NCBI GenBank assembly: GCA_040752025.1
Contig: JBFMFR010000024.1
Location: forward strand, 30,401 to 94,400
From: JBFMFR01 sp040752025
GTDB lineage: Bacteria; Chloroflexota; Anaerolineae; Anaerolineales; UBA4823
Length of the DNA: 64,000 bases
Direction of reading: 5' to 3'
The notes under the pieces were generated by a model, which had not been told where the DNA came from, searched no databases, and was given only the letters and a program-made list of their open reading frames with translations. Within the stretch, counting starts at the first letter, position 1. Every line of letters starts with the position of its first letter. A program made the position numbers and the translations under genes. Positions 49,108 to 59,300 of this stretch are shown one piece after another.

Positions 49108-49314
49108 TCAACGACAGACCTCGTCTTTGCGAGAGGATTGAAAATTACCCCCCGTTCTCTGTGATAAACCTGGATTTTGAGCAGCTAGCGGAAAACGAAT
49201 ATAGGTAAAGTCATCATAGTTATAAAATGGATCAGCGTGTTGAACGATTGGAGTGCAACTCGTCAAAAAACTGATACTGAGCAAAATCACGAGACGAAAA
49301 TACATGTTTTTCAT
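49108..49314 (-). CDS. short lipoprotein, possibly a gene fragment
   Basis: From the ATG at 49314 the frame encodes 68 aa: a lipoprotein signal (YFRLVILLSISFLTSC, Cys20) and a short tail ending QSSRKDEVCR. The tail has no known domain and the whole may be a 5' fragment of a larger lipoprotein. No ribosome site is clear. Confidence 0.45.
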   Translation of the reverse strand: MKNMYFRLVILLSISFLTSCTPIVQHADPFYNYDDFTYIRFPLAAQNPGLSQRTGGNFQSSRKDEVCR

Positions 49315-49324
49315 ATGTGTCTGC

Positions 49325-49430
49325 AAATCTATTTGAACACGGAAACCATGGGGTCTTTTTATTATTCTCACTACTCCGTGTTTCTCCGTAGTTCTTCTCG
49401 GTGTGCTCCGTGTTTTTTCCCTTCAAGTTT
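49325..49430. repeat. ACACGGAGA-type repeat
   Basis: AACACGGAAACCATGGGG and CTCCGTGTTTCTCCGTAG at the 3' side of the membrane gene 49430-50377. Confidence 0.75.
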
Positions 49431-50377
49431 CAAGAGGCCGATCCAGAATCAGGCGGAACAGGAACTTCCGCCTCCCACCAGGTGCGCAGGAAGCAGTACA
49501 GCCACGCGCCGCAGAATGGGCCTCGTAGTTTCAGTTCTTCGCCCCTGAGCGGGGCAATCCCGATAAAGACATTTGCGCCAGAAATCGATTTCAGGCGGAT
49601 ATCCCGGATATTGCGCGCCAGGAAGCGCCGCTCCCGGTTCAGGTAGCGCACCACCAACGCCCGCCGATCAACCTGCAGGGACAGCGGCCGCGTGCGTATG
49701 GCCATGAAATCCAGGACAATAGACGGCAGCATCAACACCAGCGCCAGTATGATCCAACCACGCGGCATCTGCGATACCAGCACCATGACCAGCGGGATCA
49801 GAAAAATGACAGTCATCAGCGGGAACGGAATCTGCCGGAATGAGACAGAGCCCACAGCTCCGCCAGAATCGCTGGCTTCTGCGAAACGGGTGGCAACCTG
49901 GAATAAATCCACGCGCCGGCGGCGGATCATTTCCACTGCCCGGCCAAAACCCTGCAAATCGCCGTGCAGCAGGATGACCTGGTCGCTCACGGTGTCACGC
50001 AGCACCAGGCTGGTGCGCCTCCAGCCGCCTGGAAAAGCCAGGTCAGCCCAGCGGATCGACGTCACCCTTCCCAAGAAACCAGTACGGTGCACGCCCTCGG
50101 TATTGATCTTTAGCGTGCCGATCCGGCCGATAGTTGCCCAGGCAAAACCTGCCAGGAACAGCAGCCCGAACGACAGCAGCCAGATGCGCCGCTCGTCCTG
50201 GATGAACAGGATCGTAAAAAGCACAAGCGCGAGTGCAAGCGCCATCGTCACCAACCGCCCAGTCTGCCTGGCAGAGTGATAGTGAAAGGTAGTGGACCTG
50301 ATGCGCTCAGGGATCGCAGGCAGAGCAATTTCGTTCGCATATTCGGCAACATCTTGAGCGTGGGGATTGGCATCCAT
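49430..50377 (-). CDS. PH-like membrane protein, copy 3
   Basis: The 315-aa protein has two membrane helices (about 45-90), a PH-like domain (LKINTEGVHRTGFLG, SIRWADLAFPGGWRR, SLVLRDTVSDQVILL), two helices (about 170-230) and a second beta domain with NIRDIRLKSISGANVFI. The end reads GAWLYCFLRTWWEAE and then PVPPDSGSAS, encoded by a 19-bp unit (49452-49470) at the very 3' end. Intact and full length. Confidence 0.75.
   Translation of the reverse strand: MDANPHAQDVAEYANEIALPAIPERIRSTTFHYHSARQTGRLVTMALALALVLFTILFIQDERRIWLLSFGLLFLAGFAWATIGRIGTLKINTEGVHRTGFLGRVTSIRWADLAFPGGWRRTSLVLRDTVSDQVILLHGDLQGFGRAVEMIRRRRVDLFQVATRFAEASDSGGAVGSVSFRQIPFPLMTVIFLIPLVMVLVSQMPRGWIILALVLMLPSIVLDFMAIRTRPLSLQVDRRALVVRYLNRERRFLARNIRDIRLKSISGANVFIGIAPLRGEELKLRGPFCGAWLYCFLRTWWEAEVPVPPDSGSAS
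49452..49470 (+). repeat. 19-bp hairpin unit at the 3' end of the PH-like membrane gene
   Basis: GGCGGAACAGGAACTTCCG, with the arms CGGAA/TTCCG kept and the inner pair changed. Confidence 0.85.
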
Positions 50378-50388
50378 GCCAGGATTCT

Positions 50389-50465
50389 ATCAGGCCGGGG
50401 CTTTTCACACAATCCCAACCCAGGGCAAAATCCGCCGGGCGCAGGCCCTGCGCCCCTGCTATAAT
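50389..50465 (+). promoter_or_regulatory. repeat-borne extended -10 promoter for the CPBP/LAL operon of module 3
   Basis: The segment GATTCTATCAGGCC ... CAGGCCCTGCGCCCCTGCTATAAT (TATAAT at 50460-50465) ends 16 bases before the CPBP start. It is a longer copy of the segments at 31609 and 37045. Confidence 0.65.
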
Positions 50466-50481
50466 ATCCGGCGAATTTGAC

Positions 50482-51153
50482 ATGCTCGAAAAGGCGGAAG
50501 ATATGGACACTCGTTGGAAAATCATCACTGGCATCGAATTCGCCCTGGCCGCGGCGGTGATCCTGTTCGACTTTTTCATCCCGACCCTGGTGATCCTGGG
50601 GATGATCGCGGTGTCGCTGCTGGCGCGGCGGGAAAACCTGGCCTGCTTGGGATTCAGGCGCGCCGGGTTGGGCCTGGGCATGGCCGCTTTTGTTCTACTC
50701 AGCGTGGTTGTGCTGCAACTGTTCCAGATTGGCGTGACCATGCCGGTTTTGAACCGCCTGACGGGAACGACGATCGACTACAGCGGGTTCGCCAACCTCC
50801 AGGGCAACCTGGGGCAACTGCTGCTGCTCCTGGCGCTGTCCTGGACGCTGGCCGCCATCGGCGAGGAAACGGTCTATCGTGGCTACCTGCAGAAACTGCT
50901 CAGCGATTTGCTGGGGAGCAAGGCGGGCGGGCGGGCGCTGGCGGTTGGGATTTCCAGCCTGCTGTTCGGCCTGGCGCACAGGGAGCAGGGCCTCATCGGG
51001 GTGGTGGTCACGACCATCGACGCGCTGTTCTTTAGCTGGCTGAAGCTCAAATTCAAGGGCAACCTGTGGGCGGCCGTCCTGGCGCACGGTTTCAGCAACA
51101 CCATCGGCCTGGTCATCTTTTATTTCACCGGGCCGATCTACGGGCTGTGGTAA
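50482..51153 (+). CDS. CPBP family intramembrane endopeptidase
   Basis: The 223-aa protein has six to seven helices and the motifs GEETVYRGYLQ (EExxxR), FGLAHREQG and HGFSNTIGL near the end. Its stop is five bases before the ATG of the module 3 LAL regulator, so they are probably co-transcribed from the extended -10 promoter ahead of it. The substrate is unknown. Confidence 0.86.
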   Translation: MLEKAEDMDTRWKIITGIEFALAAAVILFDFFIPTLVILGMIAVSLLARRENLACLGFRRAGLGLGMAAFVLLSVVVLQLFQIGVTMPVLNRLTGTTIDYSGFANLQGNLGQLLLLLALSWTLAAIGEETVYRGYLQKLLSDLLGSKAGGRALAVGISSLLFGLAHREQGLIGVVVTTIDALFFSWLKLKFKGNLWAAVLAHGFSNTIGLVIFYFTGPIYGLW

Positions 51154-51157
51154 CGAT

Positions 51158-53919
51158 ATGGAACCGGGTGTACGCATCCTCGCCACCAAGCTCTACCTCC
51201 CCCTGCCCCGGCCCCAGATCGTCAGCCGCAGCCGCCTGCTCGAGCGGCTGGACGAAGGCTTGCAGCGCAAGCTGACCCTGGTCTCCGCCCCGGCCGGTTT
51301 CGGCAAGACCACCCTGGTCAGCGAGTGGCTCGCCGCCTGCCAGCGCCGCACGCCCGCGGCGCGCACCGCCTGGCTGTCGCTGGACGAAGGCGACAGCCAC
51401 CCGCCGCGCTTCCTGGCTTACCTGATCGCCGCTTTGCAGACGGTGGATGGGGCCCTCGGGGCCGGGGCGCTGGGTATGCTCCAGGCTGCGCCGCCCCCGC
51501 CCAACGAAGCCATCCTGACCGCCCTGCTCAACGACCTCGCCGCCCTGGGCAACGCCCTGGACGCCCTGCCGCAGGACCTGATCCTGGTGCTCGACGATTA
51601 CCACCAGGTGGACGCCGCGCAGGTCGACCAGGCCCTGGCCTTCCTGCTCGAGCACCTGCCGCCGCAGATGCACCTGCTCATCGCCAGCCGCGAAGACCCG
51701 CAGCTTCCCCTGGCGCGCCTGCGCGCTCGCGGCCAGCTCAGCGAGCTGCGCGCCGCCGACCTGCGCTTCACCCCCGCCGAAGCCGCCGAGTTCCTCAACC
51801 GGGCCTCTGGCCTGCAGGGCATGGGCCTGACTCTCTCGGCGAAAGAGATCAGCGCCCTGGAGGCCCGCACCGAAGGCTGGATCGCCGGCCTGCAACTGGC
51901 CGCCCTGGCCCTGCAAGGGTCGATTGGCCCACAAGGCCGGTCCGATCCCGCCAGCTTCATCCAGGCCTTCACCGGCAGCCACCGCTTCGTGCTGGATTAC
52001 CTGGTCGAGGAAGTCTTGCAGCGCCAGCCGCAGCACGTGCGCAATTTCTTGCTGCAAACCGCCATCCTGGAACGCTTGAGCGCCCCTTTGTGCGCAGCCG
52101 TCACCGGGCAGGCGGACAGCCGCAGCATTTTGGAGAGCCTGGAACGGGGCAACCTGTTCGTTATCCCCCTCGACGATCAGCGCCAGTGGTACCGCTACCA
52201 CCACCTGTTCGCCGAAGTGCTACAAACCTACCTGGCGGAGCCCGAACAGGTGTCTGCGCTGCACCGGCGGGCAAGCGCCTGGTTCGAGCACAACGATCTG
52301 CCCGCCGAAGCCATCCGCCACGCCCTGGCGGGCAAAGACTTCGCCCGCGCCGCCAGCCTGCTCGAACTGGCTCACCCGGCTATGGACGTCAGCTACCAGT
52401 CCGCCGCCTGGCTGGCCTGGGCCCGGGCCCTGCCCGAAGCCTTGCTGCGCGCCCGTCCGGTGCTCAGCGTGGACTATGCCTGGGCGCTGCTGGACAGCGG
52501 CGAGATGGAAGCCAGCCAGGCCCGGCTGCAAGACGCCGAACGCTGCCTGGCAGGGCAGGCGGGCCTGAGCCCGGTGGTGGCGGACGAGGCCCAGCTCCGC
52601 GCGCTGCCCGCCTCCATCGCCTCTGCCCGCGCCTACCGCGCCCTGGCCCTCGGCGACGTGCCCGGCGCCGTGCAGCACGCCCAACAAGCGCTCGAGCTCG
52701 CCCCGCCGGGCGACCTGCTCCACTACATCCAGGCCACCTCGCTCCTGGGGGTCGCCCAATACACCCGCGGCGACCTGCCGGCCGCCGAGCGCGCCCTGGC
52801 GAGTTTCTACGCAGAGCTGTGCAAGACCGGCGACGTCCTGACCCTGACCGGCATCACCTTCCTGCTGGCCGACATCCGCGTGGGGTTGGGCCGCCTGGGC
52901 GAGGCGGAACGCACCTACCAGCAGGCCCTGCGGCTGGCGACCGGTCAGGGCGAGCGCACAAACTTTCCCGTGGGGACTTCCGACCTCTACCGGGGCCTGG
53001 CCGAGCTGGCCTGCGAGCGCGGCGAGCTGGAAGCCGCCGCAGGATATTTACACACCGCCCGCAACCTGGGCGAGCAGGCCGCCCTGACCGGCTGGCCGCA
53101 GCGCCTGCTCAGCGCCCAGGCGCGCCTCCAGCAGGCCCAGGGCGACCTGGACGGGGCGCTGGCCCTGCTGGACCAGGCCGAACGCGCTTACGTGCGCGCC
53201 CCACTGCCCAACGCCCGCCCTGCAGCGGCCTCGAAGGCGCACATCTGGATCCGGCAGGGCCGCCTGGCCGAGGCCCAGGAGTGGGCGCGTGAGCACAACC
53301 TTTCGCCGGACGATGAGCTCAGCTACCTGGACGAATTCGAGCACCTCACCCTGGCGCGGCTGCTCACCGCCCAATCCCAGCGCGACCAGGAAAGCGGGGC
53401 GCTCCAATCCGCCCTGGGCCTGCTGGAGCGCCTGCTGCAAGCTGCGCAAGCGGGTGAGCGGATGGGCAGCCTGGTCGAAATCCTGGCGGCCCAGGCGCTC
53501 GCCCACCAGGCACAGGGCGAACTCCCCCTGGCGCTGGCTGCATTAGGGCGCGCCCTGGCACTGGCCGAGCCAGAAGGCTACCTGCAGACCTTCGTGAACG
53601 AGGGCCCCCCATGGCGGCGCTGCTGCACGAGGCGGCCAGACGGAGCGTCTCCCCAGAATACGTTGGGCGGCTGCGGGCAGCCTTTGCGCCGGACAAGGAC
53701 CGCCAACCCACCACCCAGCCCTTGATCGAGCCGCTCAGCGAGCGCGAGCTCGAAGTGCTGCGCCTGCTGGGCAGCGAATTGAGCGGCCCCGAAATCGCCA
53801 GCCAGCTATACATCTCGCTCAACACCTTGCGCACCCACACCAAGAACATCTACAGCAAGCTGGGGGTCAACACCCGCCGGGCAGCCACTCACCGCGTCGG
53901 GGAGTTGGGCTTGCTGTAA
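51158..53919 (+). CDS. LuxR family regulator, MalT/LAL type, module 3, read by -1 frameshift
   Basis: The start MEPGVRILATKLYLPL, Walker A SAPAGFGKTT (about 43-52), LVLDDYHQVDAAQ, YRYHHLFAEVL and TPR-like helices run in one frame to about 53606. There FVNEGPP loses one base relative to FVDEGPPMARLL of module 2. The zero frame then ends at 53725 after 40 unrelated codons. One base back, reading resumes MAALLHEAA and continues through the LuxR HTH (LSERELEVLRLLGSELSGPEI) to 53919. The change falls at GAG GGC CCC CCA; G_GGC_CCC is a canonical -1 slip heptamer, and the ATG at 53611 also has GAGGG seven bases upstream. Programmed frameshift, separate HTH start, mutation and a C6 homopolymer error are all possible. 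Confidence 0.85.
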
Positions 53920-53934
53920 AGCTCCTGATCTGCA

Positions 53935-54040
53935 AACTCCACACGGAGATCACAGAGAAGAACCACGGAGCGCACGGAGTCATTATTTAAAAAGACTCCG
54001 TGATCTCCGTGTTTGCTCCGTGCCCTCCGTGTTGAAAAAA
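53935..54040. repeat. ACACGGAGA-type repeat between the module 3 regulator and the small gene
   Basis: ACACGGAGATCACAGAGAAG and TGATCTCCGTGTTTGCTC; inverted arms around ATTATTTAAAAAG. Confidence 0.8.
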
Positions 54041-54170
54041 GAATCCACCAGTCAACGAGCTGCCCGGTTATTCACATCCAATAACCCTCTTCAATCACCA
54101 CAGGATGTGATCACACCTCACCCTGTTCTTTTGTATGATGGGGACGAAGACAAGGACAACGAGGTGCAGC

Positions 54171-54446
54171 TTGAACGAAACCCATCCCCCCACCCACAAC
54201 CCTGACGAGCCGGGGCTGTACGCCATTCGCCTCCAGGGCCACCTGGACAGCCGCTGGAGCAGCCGCTTTGGTAACGCCAGCATCACGCTGGAAGCTGGCG
54301 GCCAGACCCTGCTCACCTGCCCGGTGGTCGACCAGGCCGAGCTGTACAGCCTGCTCAAAAAGATCCGCGACGCCGGCCTGCCCTTGCTCTCGCTCATGCG
54401 CCTCGAGTCCCATCAAACAAACCTCGATAAAGGAGAACGAAAATGA
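54171..54446 (+). CDS. small GHL-motif protein, module 3 (91 aa)
   Basis: The TTG at 54171 is chosen as start: GAGGTGCAGC lies just upstream, and it gives the same distance to the GHL motif (25 residues) as in module 2. An upstream ATG (54135) lies in a likely -10 box. The protein reads LYAIRLQGHLDSRW, ITLEAGGQTLLTCPVVDQAEL, SLLKKIRDAGLPLLSL. Confidence 0.8.
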   Translation: MNETHPPTHNPDEPGLYAIRLQGHLDSRWSSRFGNASITLEAGGQTLLTCPVVDQAELYSLLKKIRDAGLPLLSLMRLESHQTNLDKGERK

Positions 54447-55096
54447 AAAACAACCAAAAAATGGGCGGCCTGGCCGCGCTGTACCTGGCAGCCGCCTACC
54501 TGGTAGGCATCGTGCTGTTCCTGGTGGTGCTGGACTACCCCAGCATCAGCGACCCGGCCCAAAAAGTGGCCCTGATCGTCGAGAAGCACCTGGTGATCTA
54601 CGCTACCAACCTGCTGATGTACGTGTTCTTCGGCGTCTTCCTGGTGGTGCTGGCGCTGGCGCTCAATGACCGTTTGAAATCCGGCTCACCGGCGCTGATG
54701 CAGGCGGCGACGGTGATCGGCCTGATCTGGGCCGGCTCGCTGGTCGCCAGCGGCATGATCGCCAACGCCGGCATCGCCCCCACCCTGGCCCTGTACGCCA
54801 AAGACCCGGCCCAGGCCGCCCTGGCCTGGCTGGGCATCGAAAGCGTGGCGAACGGCGTGGGCAACGGCAACGGCGAAATCCTGGGCGGCGCCTGGACGCT
54901 GCTGGTCAGTTGGGCCGCTTTGCGCCGCGGCGGGCTGCCCAGGGGCATCAATATCCTCGGCCTGCTGGTTGGCATCGTGGGCATCGTCTCCCTGCTGCCA
55001 GGGCTGACCGACCTGACCGGCCTGTTTGGCATCGGCCAGCTCGCCTGGTACGTCTGCCTGGGGATCGTCCTGCTGCGCAGCCGCGCGAGAAACTGA
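54443..55096 (+). CDS. DUF4386-like membrane protein, module 3
   Basis: The 217-aa protein has six membrane helices with AALYLAAAYLVGIVLFLVV at the start and LPRGINILGLLVGIVGIVSL near the end. Its ATG overlaps the small gene's stop by four bases, and AAAGGAGAACG is its ribosome site. It is closest to the DUF4386 family, though more divergent than the module 2 copy. Confidence 0.78.
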   Translation: MKNNQKMGGLAALYLAAAYLVGIVLFLVVLDYPSISDPAQKVALIVEKHLVIYATNLLMYVFFGVFLVVLALALNDRLKSGSPALMQAATVIGLIWAGSLVASGMIANAGIAPTLALYAKDPAQAALAWLGIESVANGVGNGNGEILGGAWTLLVSWAALRRGGLPRGINILGLLVGIVGIVSLLPGLTDLTGLFGIGQLAWYVCLGIVLLRSRARN

Positions 55097-55114
55097 ATTA
55101 GGAGGAGTAATCCC

Positions 55115-56074
55115 ATGAAAGCCATCATCTACACGAAATTCGGCCCGCCCGAAGTGCTGCATCTGAGCGAAGTCGCCAAGCCCACGCCCAGGGACAACCA
55201 GGTGCTGATCAAAATCCACGCCACGACGGTGGTCAAAGAGGAGCCGGACATGCGCGCCGCCCCCGGCTTCAACGGCTTGCTCAAGCCCAGGAACCCCATC
55301 CTGGGGCAGGAGCTGGCCGGCGAGATCGAGGCGGTCGGCAAAGACGTCACCCGCTTCGAGCCCGGCGACGCTGTGTATGGCTTCGACATGTTCGGCGCTT
55401 ACGCCGAATACAAGTGCATGCCCGCAGATGGGGCGCTGGCGCTCAAACCGGCCAACCTGAGCTACGCCCAGGCCGCCAGCGTGCCGAACGGGGCCCTGAC
55501 CGCCCTGCCCTTCCTGAGGGACAAGGGCCAGGTCCGGCAGGGGCAGAGCGTGCTGGTCTACGGCGCTTCCGGCTCGGTGGGCGCCGCCGCGGTGCAGTTG
55601 GCCAAATCCTACGGGGCAGAAGTGACCGGTGTGTGCAGCGCAGCCAACCTGGAAATGGTGAAATCGCTGGGCGCCGATTGGGTCATCGATTACACCCGGG
55701 AGGACTTCACCCGCAGCGGTAAAACCTACGACATCATTTTCGACACGGTCGGCAAGCGCTCGTTCTCCGAGTGCAAAGGCTCGCTCACCGAGACGGGCGT
55801 CTACCTGACCACGGTGCCCACCCTGCCGGTGATGCTGGCAGCTCTACGGCCGGGGAAGCGCGGCAAACAGGCCAGGTTCATGGCTGCCGGCCTCAGGAAG
55901 GCCAGCGAGAAGATCAAAGACCTGGACTTCCTCAGGGAGTTGATCGAGGCCGGGCGGTTGAAAGCCGTCATCGACCGCAGCTACCCGCTGGCGCAGACCG
56001 CCGAAGCGCACCGCTACGTTGGGCAAGGGCACAAAAAGGGCAACGTGGTGATCACAGTGACTCAAGACGAATAG
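55115..56074 (+). CDS. MDR oxidoreductase (quinone-oxidoreductase-like), module 3
   Basis: The 319-aa protein begins MKAIIYTKFGPPEVLHLSE and has the cofactor loop VLVYGASGSVGAAAVQLAK near 147. It carries an extra loop near 230 (LRPGKRGKQARFM), absent from module 2. AGGAGGAG is its ribosome site. Likely NADPH:quinone or enone reductase. Confidence 0.92.
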   Translation: MKAIIYTKFGPPEVLHLSEVAKPTPRDNQVLIKIHATTVVKEEPDMRAAPGFNGLLKPRNPILGQELAGEIEAVGKDVTRFEPGDAVYGFDMFGAYAEYKCMPADGALALKPANLSYAQAASVPNGALTALPFLRDKGQVRQGQSVLVYGASGSVGAAAVQLAKSYGAEVTGVCSAANLEMVKSLGADWVIDYTREDFTRSGKTYDIIFDTVGKRSFSECKGSLTETGVYLTTVPTLPVMLAALRPGKRGKQARFMAAGLRKASEKIKDLDFLRELIEAGRLKAVIDRSYPLAQTAEAHRYVGQGHKKGNVVITVTQDE

Positions 56075-56085
56075 CAGCACCCACA

Positions 56086-56136
56086 GAAATCGGATTTTGG
56101 ATAAGCGCAGCGACAAAATCCGATTTCTTGTTTTCT
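56086..56136 (+). terminator. intrinsic terminator of the module 3 operon
   Basis: GAAATCGGATTTTG and CAAAATCCGATTTC form a 14-bp stem around a 13-base loop, followed by TTGTTTTC. Confidence 0.85.
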
Positions 56137-56300
56137 GCAATTTAATTTTCTAACTTGACTTCTATAAGCAAATTATTTACAATAAAAATGACAAGCGTTT
56201 ACACCCGCTGGCCTTTTTTTGATTCTTCTAGCAATCCAGCCCGCACATTGGCAATCATAACATCATAAGGGAAACCAGCTCCAGAGAAACGGAGGATAAG

Positions 56301-59300
56301 ATGCGTAAATTTTGGCGAACTTTTCCTTATTTACTGGTTATCCTGGTGCAATTGATCCAACCTATCAGCAGCCTGGCGGACAATCTGGCGAGCCCATCCG
56401 GTCTGCCAGGTACAGAGTCTGCCAACCGTCCACCATGGAACAGGCCAGGCGTTCAAAGGCTGAGATCGCCGCTGCTGAACCCCTTGCCCAGGCAAAACAG
56501 CACGGTCGATATCCCCCCTCCCAGCCCAGATTTACTCACTTCCACCGCCCCCGCTGCACTTCCCACACCATTCCCCCTCGGCAATAACAACTTCGGACAA
56601 CCCTATAAAGACACCAACAACCCGGAAGATCACCCAGGGCGGCACTTCGCCGGGCCGGTCAACCTGATCAATGGCAACCTGTTCCTGACGGTTGGCGACC
56701 ATTTCTTTGCCGACCGGGGGCTGTCGGTGCAGTTCGCCCGCGCCTATAACAGCCTGGATTTGGGCAGCAGCGGGCCCTTGGGCGTAGGTTGGACGCACAG
56801 TTTCAATATTACCGCCGAAGAACTCTCGCCTTTCGAAGTGATCATCCGCGAGGCAGATGGCAGCCAGACCCTTTATACCCGCCCGATACCCTCAGGGCCC
56901 TGGACCCCACCGCCTGGCGTTCACCGCGAACTGTTGCACGAAGCATTCGGCGATCCCTATTTGCTGCGCTACAAAAATGGGCTGTTCATGGAGTTCGACC
57001 CATTGGGGCAACTGGTATCCATTATGGATCGCAATAACAACGCCATACAACTCTCCTACGATGCGTCTTCGCGCCTCACCGGCATTACAGGCCCCAGTGG
57101 AATCAATCACCTGACCCTGGCATATGATCCGGCGGACCGCATCAGCGCCGTTACCGATCCCTTGGGTCGCGTGACCACCTACACCTACGATCCAACCACC
57201 AACACATTGGTGGATGTTTTATATCCTGAAGGCAGCCACGCGGCCTACACTTATGATCCGACCACCTTGCAAATGGTCGCTTACACGGACCCGCGCCAGG
57301 CGCGCGGCACTACACATGCTGATATTATTTACAATGCCGCCAGCCAGCGCGTACAACGCGTACAGTATCAAATCGACAGTTTCTTCGATGTATTCTACAA
57401 CCCAGGGATGACCGTCTGGGAAGATGGGCTGGGTATCGATTCTAGCGTGCAATACGATGGCAGCTTCAATGTGACCTTTGATGGCACCTGGATGGGCACC
57501 AGTTGGGTAGGCGAAAACTGGCTTTACAGCCCCGACCTGCTGGCAACCCTAAAAATCGATCCCGATGGCTTTCCAACCAACTTCACTTATGATTCGCTGG
57601 GGAATTTGCTAACAGTAACCAGCGCCATGGGCGGGGTCACGAAGTATCGCTATGAAACCACCTACAGCAATGTGATCTCTACCACCAACCCGCTGAGCGC
57701 GACAGCCCTGTTCGACTACGATGCGAACGGCAATCTGATCAAAGAAACGCGCGCCGATGGTTCGGTAACCTCTTATACGATTGACCCGTTTGGCAACCCG
57801 ATCAGCGTAACCGATAACGCCGGGGTCTCATCAACTTACTCCTATGATCCGGTAGGTAACCTGATCAGCACGATAGATGCCAATGGGAATACAACCACGC
57901 ACACCTATGATGCGGCCGGACGCGTGACCCAGACTGTCGACCCATTGATGCGCGCAACCAGCTACACCTATGACGCCGCCGATCGCCTGGTCCAACTGAC
58001 CGATCCAGGCGGAGGCACCATCGAATATACCTATGATGCCCGTAGTAACCTGCTCAAACTGACCAACGCAAATGGCAAAATCTATAACCATACTTACGAT
58101 ACACTCGACCGCCTGGTAAAAGTGCAGGATCCATTGGGCTTTACCACAGCCTACACCTACGATGGGAATTCCAGGCTGGTCAAACGCCAAGACGCCAGCG
58201 GCATGCAAACCAAATATACCTACGACAACGCCAACCGCATGGTAGAGCGCCTTTACCCCAGCGGGCGAATAGATCACTTCGTTTACGATAACCGTGGCAA
58301 TATGATTCTGGCCGATAGCGGCGCCTTCGCCACCAGCATGACTTATGATGCCGAAAGCCACCTGCTTACGGTAAACCTGATCTCGCCCACCTTTACAGGT
58401 GTGCCACAAATTACTTACTCCTACGATCCGCTGGGCAACCGCATCCAATCATCGGTATCGGATGGCCTGGTCAACTACCAGACCCACTATATCTACGATG
58501 CCGTTAATCGCCTGGTACAAAGCGCAGACTCGGATGGACGGATTTGGACAACCACCTACAACGTGGTTGGAAGGCGCGACAGCCTGACCCTGCCGGATGG
58601 CGGCCATGTCGAATATGCCTATGATGATTTTGGCAATTTGCTGCAACAGAACCATTTCGATCCATCCAACGCGCTGATCCGCTCCTTTACCTATTCCTAC
58701 GATGGTGTCGGCAATACGATTGGCGAAACGGACGATGCCCTGTTCTACAATTACAGCTATGATCCGCTGAACCGCCTGATCACGGCCAACACCCCAACCG
58801 GCAACGCCTCGTTCACCTACGATCCAGCCAGCAACCTGCTCACTGCCGTCAGCGCCGCCGGGGTGAATAACTTCACCTACGACCCATCCAACCATCGCAC
58901 AAGCAGCAGCGACAGCACCTATATCTACGATGGCATGGGGCGGCGTATCGGCGAGTTTGGGCCGCGCGGCGCGCTCAGCTATAGTTACGATGCGGAGATG
59001 CGCCTGACCCAGGTCAACCACCCGGATGGCGCGCTGAAGCTGGAATACGACGCCCTGGGCCAGTTGCTGATGATCAACGATGGCAGCACGGCCAGGCTCC
59101 ATCTACGCAGCCAGGATCGCCTGGAAGGCGAGTTGGATGACACCGGCCACCTGCTGCGCGCCTATACCATCGACACCGAAATTATCGCCATGAAGCGGAT
59201 CGGTGCGCCAAGCAGCTTCTTCGACATCCATTACAATGGTCACGGCCGGGCGCGCTGGGTGACCGACGCCGCTGCCGGCGACACCGTGGCCGAATACAGC

